A stretch of DNA of 11,343 nucleotides from Elusimicrobia bacterium RBG_16_66_12 (GTDB lineage Bacteria; Elusimicrobiota; Elusimicrobia; UBA1565; UBA9628). The DNA is taken from NCBI GenBank assembly GCA_001800005.1, contig MGUL01000196.1:1-11343 (forward strand). The letters run 5' to 3'. The notes below the pieces were generated by a model that was not told the origin of the DNA, ran no database searches, and was given only the letters and a program-made list of their open reading frames with translations. Below are positions 1 through 6,287 of this stretch, in pieces (the first letter of the stretch is position 1; every line of letters starts with the position of its first letter). The translations under genes were made by a program, and so were the position numbers.

Positions 1-114
1 CAAAGCGCTCTCCGCTCATCGCCCTGGGCCCTCCCGGCTCCGTCCATCTACTACAACGCCCCGCCGCGAGACAGGATTCGCGAAGTCTTATTCAACGGCA
101 TCCACCCTCCATGA

Positions 115-142
115 TTGGTTTGTTGATTGACTATGCTAGGAT
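115..142 (+). promoter_or_regulatory. candidate sigma-70 type promoter of the recombinase gene
   Basis: An AT-rich pocket in otherwise GC-rich DNA holds TTGGTT (115-120), 16 bases, then TAGGAT (137-142). A GGAG Shine-Dalgarno-like element lies at 161-164, ahead of the ATG at 174. A transcript starting just after 142 would exclude the upstream in-frame ATG at 111 and supports the start at 174. The hexamers match the consensus only moderately, so this is inference from sequence alone. Confidence 0.35.
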
Positions 143-173
143 CGGGGCCCGCCCACAATCTGGAGACCGACCG

Positions 174-1093
174 ATGAGCCTCACACTCCAGGAAGCCTTC
201 GACCGCTTTCAGGCCCAGGCCAACCTCAGTCGCGGCACGCTGACCGTTTACGCCCAGGCGATCGAGCACTTCTACGAGTTCCTGCGCGCCCCGAGCGCCG
301 CCCGGCTCTCGCTGGTCGGCGACGAGCCCGCCCAGGCGGCGATCTCCTGGTTCCGCTGGATGGACGACGAACTGCTGCTCCCGGCGCGCTTCCCCGCCAC
401 GGCGGCCATCAACAATGCGCTCCGCCGGCTCCGAACCTATATCCCGGCCTCCGAAGCCCGCGACGGCGCCCCCAAGCCGCCGGAAGGGATCGATAGGCTG
501 GTGCACGCCGTCGACCGGCTCGAGATCCCCGGCGATCTGCCGGCCAGGGAGCACAAGCGGCGCGAGCTCGAGGCGTTGCGCAACCGGGCGCTGCTTTACG
601 CCCTGGCCGACAGCGGCGCCCGGGTGAGCGAGGTGCTGCAGCTCAACGCCGACCACGTGCGCGGCGCGCGGGTCAACCGCCAGGGCGTGTGGTCGGTCCA
701 GGTGCGCGGCAAGCGACTGGTCACCCTGCGCTTCACCCGCCCCACCCTGCAGGGCATGCGCGCCTACCCGAAGGCCCGGGACGACCCCGGCGCCACGGCG
801 CTGTTCGTCAGCCACGCCCGGACGCGGCCCCAATACCGCGGATGGCCGATGTCGTCAATGCCGTGTCGCGGATGAACGAGCGCGCCGCGCGCCGGATCCG
901 GCTGCCGCACATCCACCCCCACGATTTCCGCCACTGGCGCGCCACCCGCATGCTGCAAGCCGGCATGCCCATCGACCAGGTGCAGCGCTACATCAACCAC
1001 CGTTCGATCCGGACCACCCAGTTCTACGCGCAGACCGCCGAGCGCCAGGTCGACGAGGCCGGCGCCCGCACCAGCCCGCTGCAGGACGAGTAG
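174..1093 (+). pseudogene. tyrosine recombinase/phage-type integrase (XerC/D-like), frameshifted
   Basis: Site-specific recombinase that would cut and rejoin DNA through a tyrosine nucleophile. The first part (174 to about 839) reads as an N-terminal SAM-like core-binding domain (residues about 3-90) and the start of the catalytic domain, with the first catalytic Arg at R150 (GARVSEV) and the beta-hairpin Lys at K180 (RGKRLV). The rest of the catalytic domain continues in the -1 frame from about 839: HDFRH with His and Arg, NHRSI with the third basic residue, and TQFYA with the nucleophilic Tyr. One missing base near 838-841 explains this. Restoring it gives about 306 residues, the usual length for the family, with all catalytic positions present (about R150, K180, H250, R253, H276, Y285). 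As it stands, the first frame ends at 875 after a short unrelated tail, so the product would lack the nucleophile. The start at 174 is chosen for its GGAG element at 161-164. No attachment site or other mobile gene is visible. A sequencing error could equally explain the break. Confidence 0.85.
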
Positions 1094-1114
1094 GGGCGGA
1101 CCTTGTGTCCGCCC
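1094..1114 (+). terminator. stem-loop directly after the recombinase stop codon
   Basis: A perfect 8-base-pair stem (GGGCGGAC / GTCCGCCC) with a 5-base loop begins one base after the TAG at 1091-1093. A smaller stem, GCAGG / CCTGC with a 7-base loop, follows at 1119-1135. There is no T-run, so it is not a classical intrinsic terminator. It may act as a transcription barrier between convergent genes, or it may be a copy of a dispersed palindromic repeat, since GC-rich elements of this shape recur between genes in some GC-rich genomes. Confidence 0.45.
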
Positions 1115-1147
1115 GATTGCAGGACGAAGACCTGCCTGAATAGGTGC

Positions 1148-1173
1148 GGGGCTGTGGAGCGCCGCTCAGCCCC
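1148..1173 (-). terminator. stem-loop at the 3' end of the nine-gene cluster
   Basis: GGGGCT (1148-1153) pairs with AGCCCC (1168-1173), and GAGC (1157-1160) pairs with GCTC (1164-1167), giving a 10-pair stem with a 3-base bulge and a 3-base loop. It spans the stop codon of the aspartate dehydrogenase-like gene (1166-1168). It could end transcription of the minus-strand cluster, but it lacks a T-run. Confidence 0.4.
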
Positions 1174-1963
1174 CGATCCGGAACGTCTCGGTCAGGTTCT
1201 TCACCGCCCGGATGGCGCTCAGCGCGGCCAGATAGCTCGTCTTGGGGTTGTCGGGCGAGGGGACGTTGGTGAACGCCAGGTGCAGCTCTCCGAACGCGCC
1301 CCGGGCGTCGATGCGATGGGTGTTCAGCGTCGCATGCGGATCGGCGACCAGCCTGACCACCGTGCGCTCGAAACCGATCCCGGCCAGGCTGAGCGTCGCC
1401 GCCACGTTGACGTTCTTGGGGAAGCGGACCACCGCCTCCCCGGCCGGCCCTTCATACAGCAGGGTGGGCTCCGTGATCGTCGCCAGATCCAGGTCGCGGT
1501 CCACACCCGCCAGCGCGCGCGGCGGCTTGGTGGTCGTCAGCGTGACCTCATCGATCTGATCCACGCCGGCCGCCAGGATGGCGTCCAGGCCGCCGATCGC
1601 CCCGGAGGGGAGCATAACCCGGCACCCACGCTCGACGGCCAGGTCGCTCATCTTCTCCAGGAAGGCGCGGTCCGAGAAGGCCCCGGTGCTCATGGCGATC
1701 AGGTTCTTTCCCGCGCCGACCACTCGGGGGCCGTGTTCTTTCAAGACGGCCTGGGAGGCGGTCTCGACCACCACCGCCATGTCGGTTTTCAGGAAGGGGT
1801 CGATCTGAGTGAAGTACGCTGGCTCCCCCGCGCCGTCGCCGAAGGGGGAGTCGGCGAACACGTCCAACACCGCGACGAGCGAGACGTCGCCGGCTTTCCG
1901 ATCCTCGATCGCCTGGGCGAGGATCCTTCCCATGTTGCCGTATCCGATGATCCCGAGGTTCAT
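1166..1963 (-). CDS. L-aspartate dehydrogenase family protein (NAD(P)-dependent)
   Basis: Predicted cytoplasmic oxidoreductase of 265 residues. Known family members interconvert L-aspartate and oxaloacetate/iminoaspartate with NAD(P). The N-terminus has a Rossmann nucleotide-binding loop, GYGNMG (residues 7-12), followed by the acidic end of the second strand near D34. The middle has the family's VVVETAS and STGAFSD stretches (residues about 64-98) and PSGAIGGLDA (119-128). The C-terminal catalytic part keeps the N-x-H motif (N214, H216), matching the conserved active-site His of the family, and the NPKTS..AALS segment (239-249). Length is normal. It is the last gene of the cluster. The TAG stop of the upstream cyclodeaminase-like gene (1975-1977) forms part of the TAGGAG Shine-Dalgarno, 8 bases before this ATG, so the two are probably translationally coupled. 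The real substrate may be another small amino or imino acid made by its neighbours; the family assignment is firm, the exact reaction is not. Confidence 0.85.
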   Translation of the reverse strand: MNLGIIGYGNMGRILAQAIEDRKAGDVSLVAVLDVFADSPFGDGAGEPAYFTQIDPFLKTDMAVVVETASQAVLKEHGPRVVGAGKNLIAMSTGAFSDRAFLEKMSDLAVERGCRVMLPSGAIGGLDAILAAGVDQIDEVTLTTTKPPRALAGVDRDLDLATITEPTLLYEGPAGEAVVRFPKNVNVAATLSLAGIGFERTVVRLVADPHATLNTHRIDARGAFGELHLAFTNVPSPDNPKTSYLAALSAIRAVKNLTETFRIGG

Positions 1964-1974
1964 CGATGGAGCTC

Positions 1975-2925
1975 CTAGTCTAGGCTGGCCTGCCGGACGG
2001 CGGCGTTTCTAGTCGCCTGATCGGCCACGATCACCTCGGTGGCCGACAATCCAACCGAACAGAACAGCGTGATCTCATCTTCGGACGCCCTCCCCGGCTG
2101 CTTCCCGGCGACCACATCGCACAACTCGATCATCCGATCTCGATGCGGCGTGCCGAGTAGAAAAAAGGGCCGCGGGAAGGCGTCCACCTGGGCGATCGAA
2201 TCGGTCACGATCCGATCGCTTCGCCCGGCCGCATCCACGGGCAACTCATGCGCGCCCGCCAACTTGGGTCCGACCGTGGTGATGTGCATGCCGGACCTGA
2301 GCCGGGCCACATCGAAGACGGGCCGGACGGCGCTGGTCGTGCACAACAACACATCGGCCTCCCGGACGACCGCCGCAGCCGAATCCACCGCCTCGACCTC
2401 CAACCCGTGCCTCTCACGCATCGCCGCAGCAAACGCAGCTCTGTGATCCGGGGTCGTGCTGTATACCAGGGCCCTGCGAAACGTGCGGACACACAGAGCG
2501 CTCTCGAAGTGGAACCCCGCCTGGTAGCCCGATCCCAGCATCCCGAGGCAGTCCGGGGAACGCGGCGCCATGTATTTGATGGCGATGCCGTCCAAAGCCG
2601 CGGTCCGCACGGCGCCGAGACGTCTGCCCAGGATCAGCCCCCTCAGCTCGCCGGTCCGGCTGTCGAAGACGACGACCAGCTGCTCGTGCTTGGCGGTCGG
2701 GACCCGAAAGGTCTCGTAGACGCGGAAGCCGATCACGTTGTCGTTCGCCACCTCCGCCCCGGCCGTGAAGACCAGGTCGCCCTTTTCGAGGCTCACCATG
2801 AAGCGCGGCGGGGCGACTAGGCCGGCGCGCGACCCACTAAGCAGCGCCTGCTCCAGCTTCTCGATGGCCTCTCGCATGGTCAGCAGCGCTTCGACGTCGT
2901 CATCGGTCAGGATACGATAGCCCAT
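1975..2925 (-). CDS. ornithine cyclodeaminase/mu-crystallin family protein
   Basis: Cytoplasmic NAD(P)-binding enzyme of 316 residues, normal for a family that includes ornithine cyclodeaminase, alanine dehydrogenase, SbnB and EutC. The N-terminal substrate domain has the hallmark GAVRTAA (residues 105-110). The Rossmann core has GMLGSGYQA (128-136), the family's G-x-G-x-Q-A loop. Further family blocks are ADVLLCTTSA (190-199), a G-P replacement of the usual G-S/A-N in TTVGPK (216-221), and EDEITLF (282-288). Oddities: the Lys usually seen in the G-V/F-K motif is Arg (R68), and the usual D/S-x-TG-x-A-x-x-D block near the end reads CSVGLSATE. True ornithine cyclodeaminase activity is therefore doubtful. 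A GAGAGG-like ribosome site precedes the ATG. It lies between the cysteine synthase-like gene and the aspartate dehydrogenase-like gene. With the former it resembles the SbnA/SbnB diaminopropionate pair; EutC of hydroxyectoine breakdown is an alternative relative. Confidence 0.85.
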   Translation of the reverse strand: MGYRILTDDDVEALLTMREAIEKLEQALLSGSRAGLVAPPRFMVSLEKGDLVFTAGAEVANDNVIGFRVYETFRVPTAKHEQLVVVFDSRTGELRGLILGRRLGAVRTAALDGIAIKYMAPRSPDCLGMLGSGYQAGFHFESALCVRTFRRALVYSTTPDHRAAFAAAMRERHGLEVEAVDSAAAVVREADVLLCTTSAVRPVFDVARLRSGMHITTVGPKLAGAHELPVDAAGRSDRIVTDSIAQVDAFPRPFFLLGTPHRDRMIELCDVVAGKQPGRASEDEITLFCSVGLSATEVIVADQATRNAAVRQASLD

Positions 2926-2968
2926 TCGAACCTCTCGGTCGGCGTTCGATCACCGTCGGGCGGGGCAT
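2900..2968 (-). CDS. possible 22-residue leader ORF overlapping the cyclodeaminase-like start
   Basis: An ATG at 2966-2968 is preceded, after four bases, by a perfect AGGAGG (2973-2978), the strongest ribosome site in this stretch. The frame runs 22 codons to a TGA at 2900-2902 and overlaps the first 26 bases of the cyclodeaminase-like gene out of frame. The peptide is basic (six Arg) and resembles nothing I know. It could couple or attenuate translation of the next gene, or be chance. Confidence 0.2.
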   Translation of the reverse strand: MPRPTVIERRPRGSNGLSYPDR

Positions 2969-3016
2969 CGATCCTCCTGCCGCGCCTATCCAGGTTGGAT
3001 CGGGCCCCATTCGGGA

Positions 3017-3037
3017 TGTCCCCCTATGGAAGGGACA
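3017..3037 (-). terminator. weak stem-loop downstream of the cysteine synthase-like gene
   Basis: TGTCCC (3017-3022) and GGGACA (3032-3037) form a 6-pair stem, 22 bases past the stop codon of the cysteine synthase-like gene, inside the longest gap of the cluster (2926-3059). No T-run follows on the minus strand. It may thin out transcription or stabilise the upstream messenger. Apart from this stem and the small ORF at 2900-2968, I see nothing in the gap. Confidence 0.25.
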
Positions 3038-3059
3038 GAAACGACCAGCGGCCTGGGCG

Positions 3060-4061
3060 CTAGGTTATGAATCGCTCGTCGTGAATGTAACGGAAGCCGC
3101 TGTCGACCAACACCGTGACGACGCTCTTGCCCGCCATCCCCGGCCTGGCGGCCTCCTCGAGGGCGACGTGCACGTTGGCGCCGGTGGAGATCCCGCAGTT
3201 CAACCCCTCCTCGCGCGACAGGCGGTAGGCCATGGCCCGGGCTTCTTCGTTGCCGAGCGTGCGAATCTCGTCGGCGATGCGGCTGTCGCGGATCTCCTTC
3301 AGGATGCCGCCGGTGATCCCGGGCACGTACTTCGCATCCGGCGAGAGCGGGTCCCTCGTCCCGACCCACCCGGCCGGCTGGATGGCGACGCATCTCACGT
3401 GCGGCAGGGCCGCTCTCAAGACTCGCGACACCCCGAGGAAGGTGCCCCCGGTGCCGACGGAGGCGACGAAGACGTCCACCTTCCCATCCGTCTGCTCCAG
3501 GATCTCCCTTCCGATCGCCTCCTGCCCGGCCACGTTCGCCGGGTTGCTGAACTGCCGCACCCAATGCACGTCCGGATTGTCACGCTCTTCCTGCAGGCAG
3601 GCCAGCCGTCCCGGGATCTCGATGGTGGCCCCATGAAGACCCGCTTCTTTGGCGACCCTGTCGGCCTCCACATCCCCCTCCCCCGCCTTCATCCATTCCA
3701 CTTCGGCCCCGTAGCGCTCCAGGGCCTTGAGCTTCTCCGGCACCGCGCTCGTCTCGGGAAGCCGCAGACGCACGGTATAACCCTTCAGAGCGCCAACGAA
3801 GGCCAGGGCCTGGGCGGTGTTCCCGGAACTGGATTCGATCAGCGTCGTGGCGCCCGGCTTGATGGTCCCGGCGCTCTCGGCCTCATCGACCATGCGCAGG
3901 GTCATCCTGTCCTTGAGGCTGCCGCTGGGGTTGAGGTGCTCCAGCTTGATCAGCACCTCCCCTTCGAGGCCCTGAGTGAGCCGTTTGAGTCTGAGAAGGG
4001 GGGTGTCGCCGATCAAATCGAGAGCGCTCTCCACGATCCCCGGGTGCCTCTTGTGCGCCAT
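3060..4061 (-). CDS. cysteine synthase/cystathionine beta-synthase-like PLP enzyme
   Basis: Fold-type II PLP enzyme of 333 residues, the normal size for O-acetylserine/O-phosphoserine sulfhydrylases and relatives that swap a beta-substituent on serine derivatives. The PLP lysine is K50 in NPSGSLKDR (44-52). The substrate carboxylate loop is SSGNT (78-82), Q170-F171 matches the family's QF motif followed by NPAN, the phosphate-binding loop is GTGGT (203-207), and the C-terminal Ser that contacts the PLP ring nitrogen is S321 in VDSG. There is no regulatory CBS domain. The same frame stays open upstream to 5132, but the start is placed at 4061, where MAHKR follows a GGGAGG site (4070-4075) and homology begins; the upstream part only shadows the neighbouring oxidoreductase gene. 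It starts 26 bases after that gene. Next comes the cyclodeaminase-like gene, an arrangement known from SbnA/SbnB, where the PLP enzyme joins an amine, not sulfide, to phosphoserine. The nucleophile here is not known. Confidence 0.87.
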   Translation of the reverse strand: MAHKRHPGIVESALDLIGDTPLLRLKRLTQGLEGEVLIKLEHLNPSGSLKDRMTLRMVDEAESAGTIKPGATTLIESSSGNTAQALAFVGALKGYTVRLRLPETSAVPEKLKALERYGAEVEWMKAGEGDVEADRVAKEAGLHGATIEIPGRLACLQEERDNPDVHWVRQFSNPANVAGQEAIGREILEQTDGKVDVFVASVGTGGTFLGVSRVLRAALPHVRCVAIQPAGWVGTRDPLSPDAKYVPGITGGILKEIRDSRIADEIRTLGNEEARAMAYRLSREEGLNCGISTGANVHVALEEAARPGMAGKSVVTVLVDSGFRYIHDERFIT

Positions 4062-4069
4062 GCTTCCTG

Positions 4070-4075
4070 CCTCCC
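4070..4075 (-). promoter_or_regulatory. ribosome binding site fixing the cysteine synthase-like start
   Basis: GGGAGG on the minus strand, 8 bases before the ATG at 4061. It decides for this start over the long open frame upstream. Confidence 0.7.
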
Positions 4076-4087
4076 TGTGCTTTGCGC

Positions 4088-5116
4088 TCACCCGGCCGGT
4101 TCGGGGATCGCGTGGCTTCTGCGGTAAGGGCGCATGACCTCCTCGGCGAACCAGTGCAGTTGCTCGCTGAACTCCGACACCGACTTGACGGTGAAGGATA
4201 TCGCCGCCAGGTGATCGGCGCCGAACCCGTGCAGCCGCTCCACCTTCTCGAGCACGTGCTCGGGGCTCCCGATCAGGTTGTTCGCCATTGCCAGCGCCGG
4301 ATCGCGGCCGGTGTGCGCCAGCGAGACCCGATGCTGCACCATCTCGCTCTTCATGTAGCGCTGCTCGGCCTGCTCCTGCGTCCGGCCGAGCAGGCACGAA
4401 AACTGCGGGGCGGCGATGATCGAGGCGGGGTCGCGGCCGGCGGCGGCGACCTTTTCGCGCAGGATGGCGACCCATTCCTCGATCTCCTCGAGCGGCCGCC
4501 AGCCCGGGATCCACCCCTGGCCGTAGCGGACCACCCGATCGAGGGTCGCCTTCTGATGCCCCCCCACTAGCAGCGGAAAGGGCCGGCGGACCGGTTTGGG
4601 CATCAGATCGAGATGCTCGACCTGATAACGGTTGCCATGGTGGGTGACGTCGTCCTCGGTGAACAACCGGTTGAGAACCTCGAGCCCCTCCTCCAGCATC
4701 GCGCCGCGGTTCGCCCCAACCAGATCGGGCCGGGCGGCCTGGTATTCCTCCCGATAGGCTCCGATGCCGGTGCCGATCAACAGCCGGCCGCTGCTGAGCT
4801 GATCCAGGGTGGCGATCTGCTTGGCGATCGGGACGATCTCCCGCATCGGCAGCACCAGGACGCAGGTCCCCACCTCGATCCGGCTGGTGACAGCAGCCAC
4901 GGTCGTCAGAACCGTCAGGACGTCGAAATAATTGGGAAGCGCCTCGACCTGCTTGCGGACGTAATCCTGAATGGCGTAGTGGTCGTTGCCCCACAACGAA
5001 TCGTACCCCAACCACTCGGCCGTCTGAGCAAAGGAGGCGAAATCGCTGGGGCGAAAAAAGGGAGTCGGCAGGTTCAGCCCCTCCTTCGCCGTCGGCAACT
5101 GGATCCCGAATTTCAT
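4088..5116 (-). CDS. LLM class flavin/F420-dependent oxidoreductase, copy 1
   Basis: Predicted cytoplasmic TIM-barrel oxidoreductase of the bacterial luciferase-like superfamily, 342 residues. It would use FMN or coenzyme F420; the sequence alone does not tell which. Family landmarks in order: MKFGIQLPT first strand, GYDSLWGNDH (37-46), TSRIEVGT (77-84), the AKQIATLDQLSSGRLLIGTGIG stretch (98-119), LVGGHQKA (183-190) and GQGWIPG (199-205). Its ATG overlaps the TGA of the preceding oxidoreductase gene (ATGA on the minus strand), and a GAGGGG site at 5125-5130 lies inside that gene, so translation is probably coupled. It is about 77% identical over some 341 residues, without gaps, to the product of 7687-8736, so the two arose by duplication within or near this cluster. 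The divergent patches are residues 10-16, 27-33 and 55-60, which may carry substrate specificity. Confidence 0.88.
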   Translation of the reverse strand: MKFGIQLPTAKEGLNLPTPFFRPSDFASFAQTAEWLGYDSLWGNDHYAIQDYVRKQVEALPNYFDVLTVLTTVAAVTSRIEVGTCVLVLPMREIVPIAKQIATLDQLSSGRLLIGTGIGAYREEYQAARPDLVGANRGAMLEEGLEVLNRLFTEDDVTHHGNRYQVEHLDLMPKPVRRPFPLLVGGHQKATLDRVVRYGQGWIPGWRPLEEIEEWVAILREKVAAAGRDPASIIAAPQFSCLLGRTQEQAEQRYMKSEMVQHRVSLAHTGRDPALAMANNLIGSPEHVLEKVERLHGFGADHLAAISFTVKSVSEFSEQLHWFAEEVMRPYRRSHAIPEPAG

Positions 5117-6186
5117 GACCCCAACCCCTCAATCGACCCGGTGATCGAAACCGATGATTCGATCGTCGAGCGGATGCGCGGCAGCACCTCGTCGGCGATC
5201 AACTGCAGCGATTCCTCGCGCCTCTGGCCCGGCGCCAGCAGCCCCCAGAACCCGTACTCCTCGATCCCGGTGGCGCGATGAATCTCGACGATCCGGTCAG
5301 CGACCATCTCCGGCGTCCCCGCCCAGGCGAAGGCCTTCACGAATTCGTCGGGGACCATCCTGGCCACCTGCGGCCTCAGCTCGACGTCCTGTCTGGCGAT
5401 CAGCCGTTCGAGCTCTTCGGGCACGTCCAGCCCCATTCGGCGCACGAAATTGCGGTCCGGGTAGCTGGAGAACAGGAAGTTGGCAATCATCTCCCGGCAT
5501 CCGTCGAAAGCCGCCCCTTGATCCTGATGAACGCAGGTGTCCACGCGCGAAATGATGCGGATCGCGTCCATCGACCGCCCCGCCCTTGCGGCGCCCTTTG
5601 CGACCAAGTCGAGCGCAGCCCGGACCCCAGACGGCGTGGCGTAGGTGGCGATGATCACGCCCCTGGCGTACTCACCGCTGGTTTCCAGCGTCAGGTCGCC
5701 CCGCGAGGCGACCCACAGCAGGGGCGGCTCGTCGATCTCGAACGCCAGCCGGGCTTTGTACGCCTGAATGACCTCGCCGTCGAAGGTCACCTCACGGCCC
5801 TCGAGCAGACCGCTTATCACGGCATAGGCCTCGCGCAGCGCCAGCGCCGAGCGCCGGCGTTCGATCCCCATCATCTTGAAACCCGAGCCGCCGGCGCCCA
5901 GCGCCAGCGTGGCGCGACCGCCGGACAGCTCGTCCACGGTCGCCAGCGACTGCGCCGTGATGATCGGATGGACGGCGAAGGGCTCGGCCACCGCCCCGCC
6001 GATCGCCACGCGCTCGGTGACCATCGCCGACGACGCCATGCGCACAAACATCTCACGGAAGAAGCGCTGGTTCGAGTGCCACAGTCCGTCGAACCCGCGC
6101 GCCTCGGCCAGTTGGGCTAGGGCGGCGTTGTCGGGCATCTTCAGGTCGATGATGCTTGGGGCGGGAAAGCCCAGATGGAAACGCAT
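5113..6186 (-). CDS. LLM class oxidoreductase, Mer/F420-type, distinct from its two neighbours
   Basis: TIM-barrel luciferase-like oxidoreductase of 357 residues, closer in style to methylene-tetrahydromethanopterin reductase-like F420 enzymes than to the two other copies here. Visible blocks: an N-terminal FHLGF strand, GFDGLWHSNQ (31-40), TERVAIGG (57-64), and DELSGGRATLALGAGGSGF (85-103), whose GGSGF is typical of F420-binding members. The last part, with YGFWGLLAP and LIADEVLPRIR, is the usual family C-terminus. The start at 6186 follows AAAGGA at a somewhat long distance (11 bases). The stop overlaps the start of the next oxidoreductase gene by four bases. It lies between the SHMT-fold gene and copy 1, so it probably acts on a pathway intermediate, perhaps as a dehydrogenase or reductase. 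Coenzyme and substrate are inferred only from family likeness. Confidence 0.85.
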   Translation of the reverse strand: MRFHLGFPAPSIIDLKMPDNAALAQLAEARGFDGLWHSNQRFFREMFVRMASSAMVTERVAIGGAVAEPFAVHPIITAQSLATVDELSGGRATLALGAGGSGFKMMGIERRRSALALREAYAVISGLLEGREVTFDGEVIQAYKARLAFEIDEPPLLWVASRGDLTLETSGEYARGVIIATYATPSGVRAALDLVAKGAARAGRSMDAIRIISRVDTCVHQDQGAAFDGCREMIANFLFSSYPDRNFVRRMGLDVPEELERLIARQDVELRPQVARMVPDEFVKAFAWAGTPEMVADRIVEIHRATGIEEYGFWGLLAPGQRREESLQLIADEVLPRIRSTIESSVSITGSIEGLGS

Positions 6187-6247
6187 CTCGTCTTCAGTCC
6201 TTTCTGCTCATCTTCGATGCTGGCCTCCGGCCCGACTGCGGAGAACG

Positions 6248-6265
6248 CCGTCCGCGCGTGGACGG
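6248..6265 (-). terminator. intergenic stem-loop after the SHMT-fold gene
   Basis: A perfect 6-pair stem (CCGTCC / GGACGG) with a 6-base loop sits in the 101-base gap between the SHMT-fold gene and the next oxidoreductase gene. A smaller CGCCG / CGGCG stem precedes it on the minus strand. No T-run follows. It may be a processing or partial termination site; chance cannot be excluded in such GC-rich DNA. Confidence 0.25.
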
Positions 6266-6287
6266 TCGGCGCCGAACCGGCGTGCGC

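Noticed and set aside
51..833. A 260-residue minus-strand open frame
   Set aside because: It lies opposite the recombinase coding strand, whose catalytic motifs are clear; the product is Gly/Arg/Val-rich shadow sequence.
1103..1978. A 291-residue plus-strand open frame
   Set aside because: It is the complement of the well-recognised aspartate dehydrogenase-like gene.
3060..5132. A single 690-residue fusion protein ending in the cysteine synthase-like enzyme
   Set aside because: The upstream half is low-complexity Arg/Gly/Pro-rich translation running over the LLM gene in the wrong frame; a good ribosome site and the family's N-terminus place the start at 4061.
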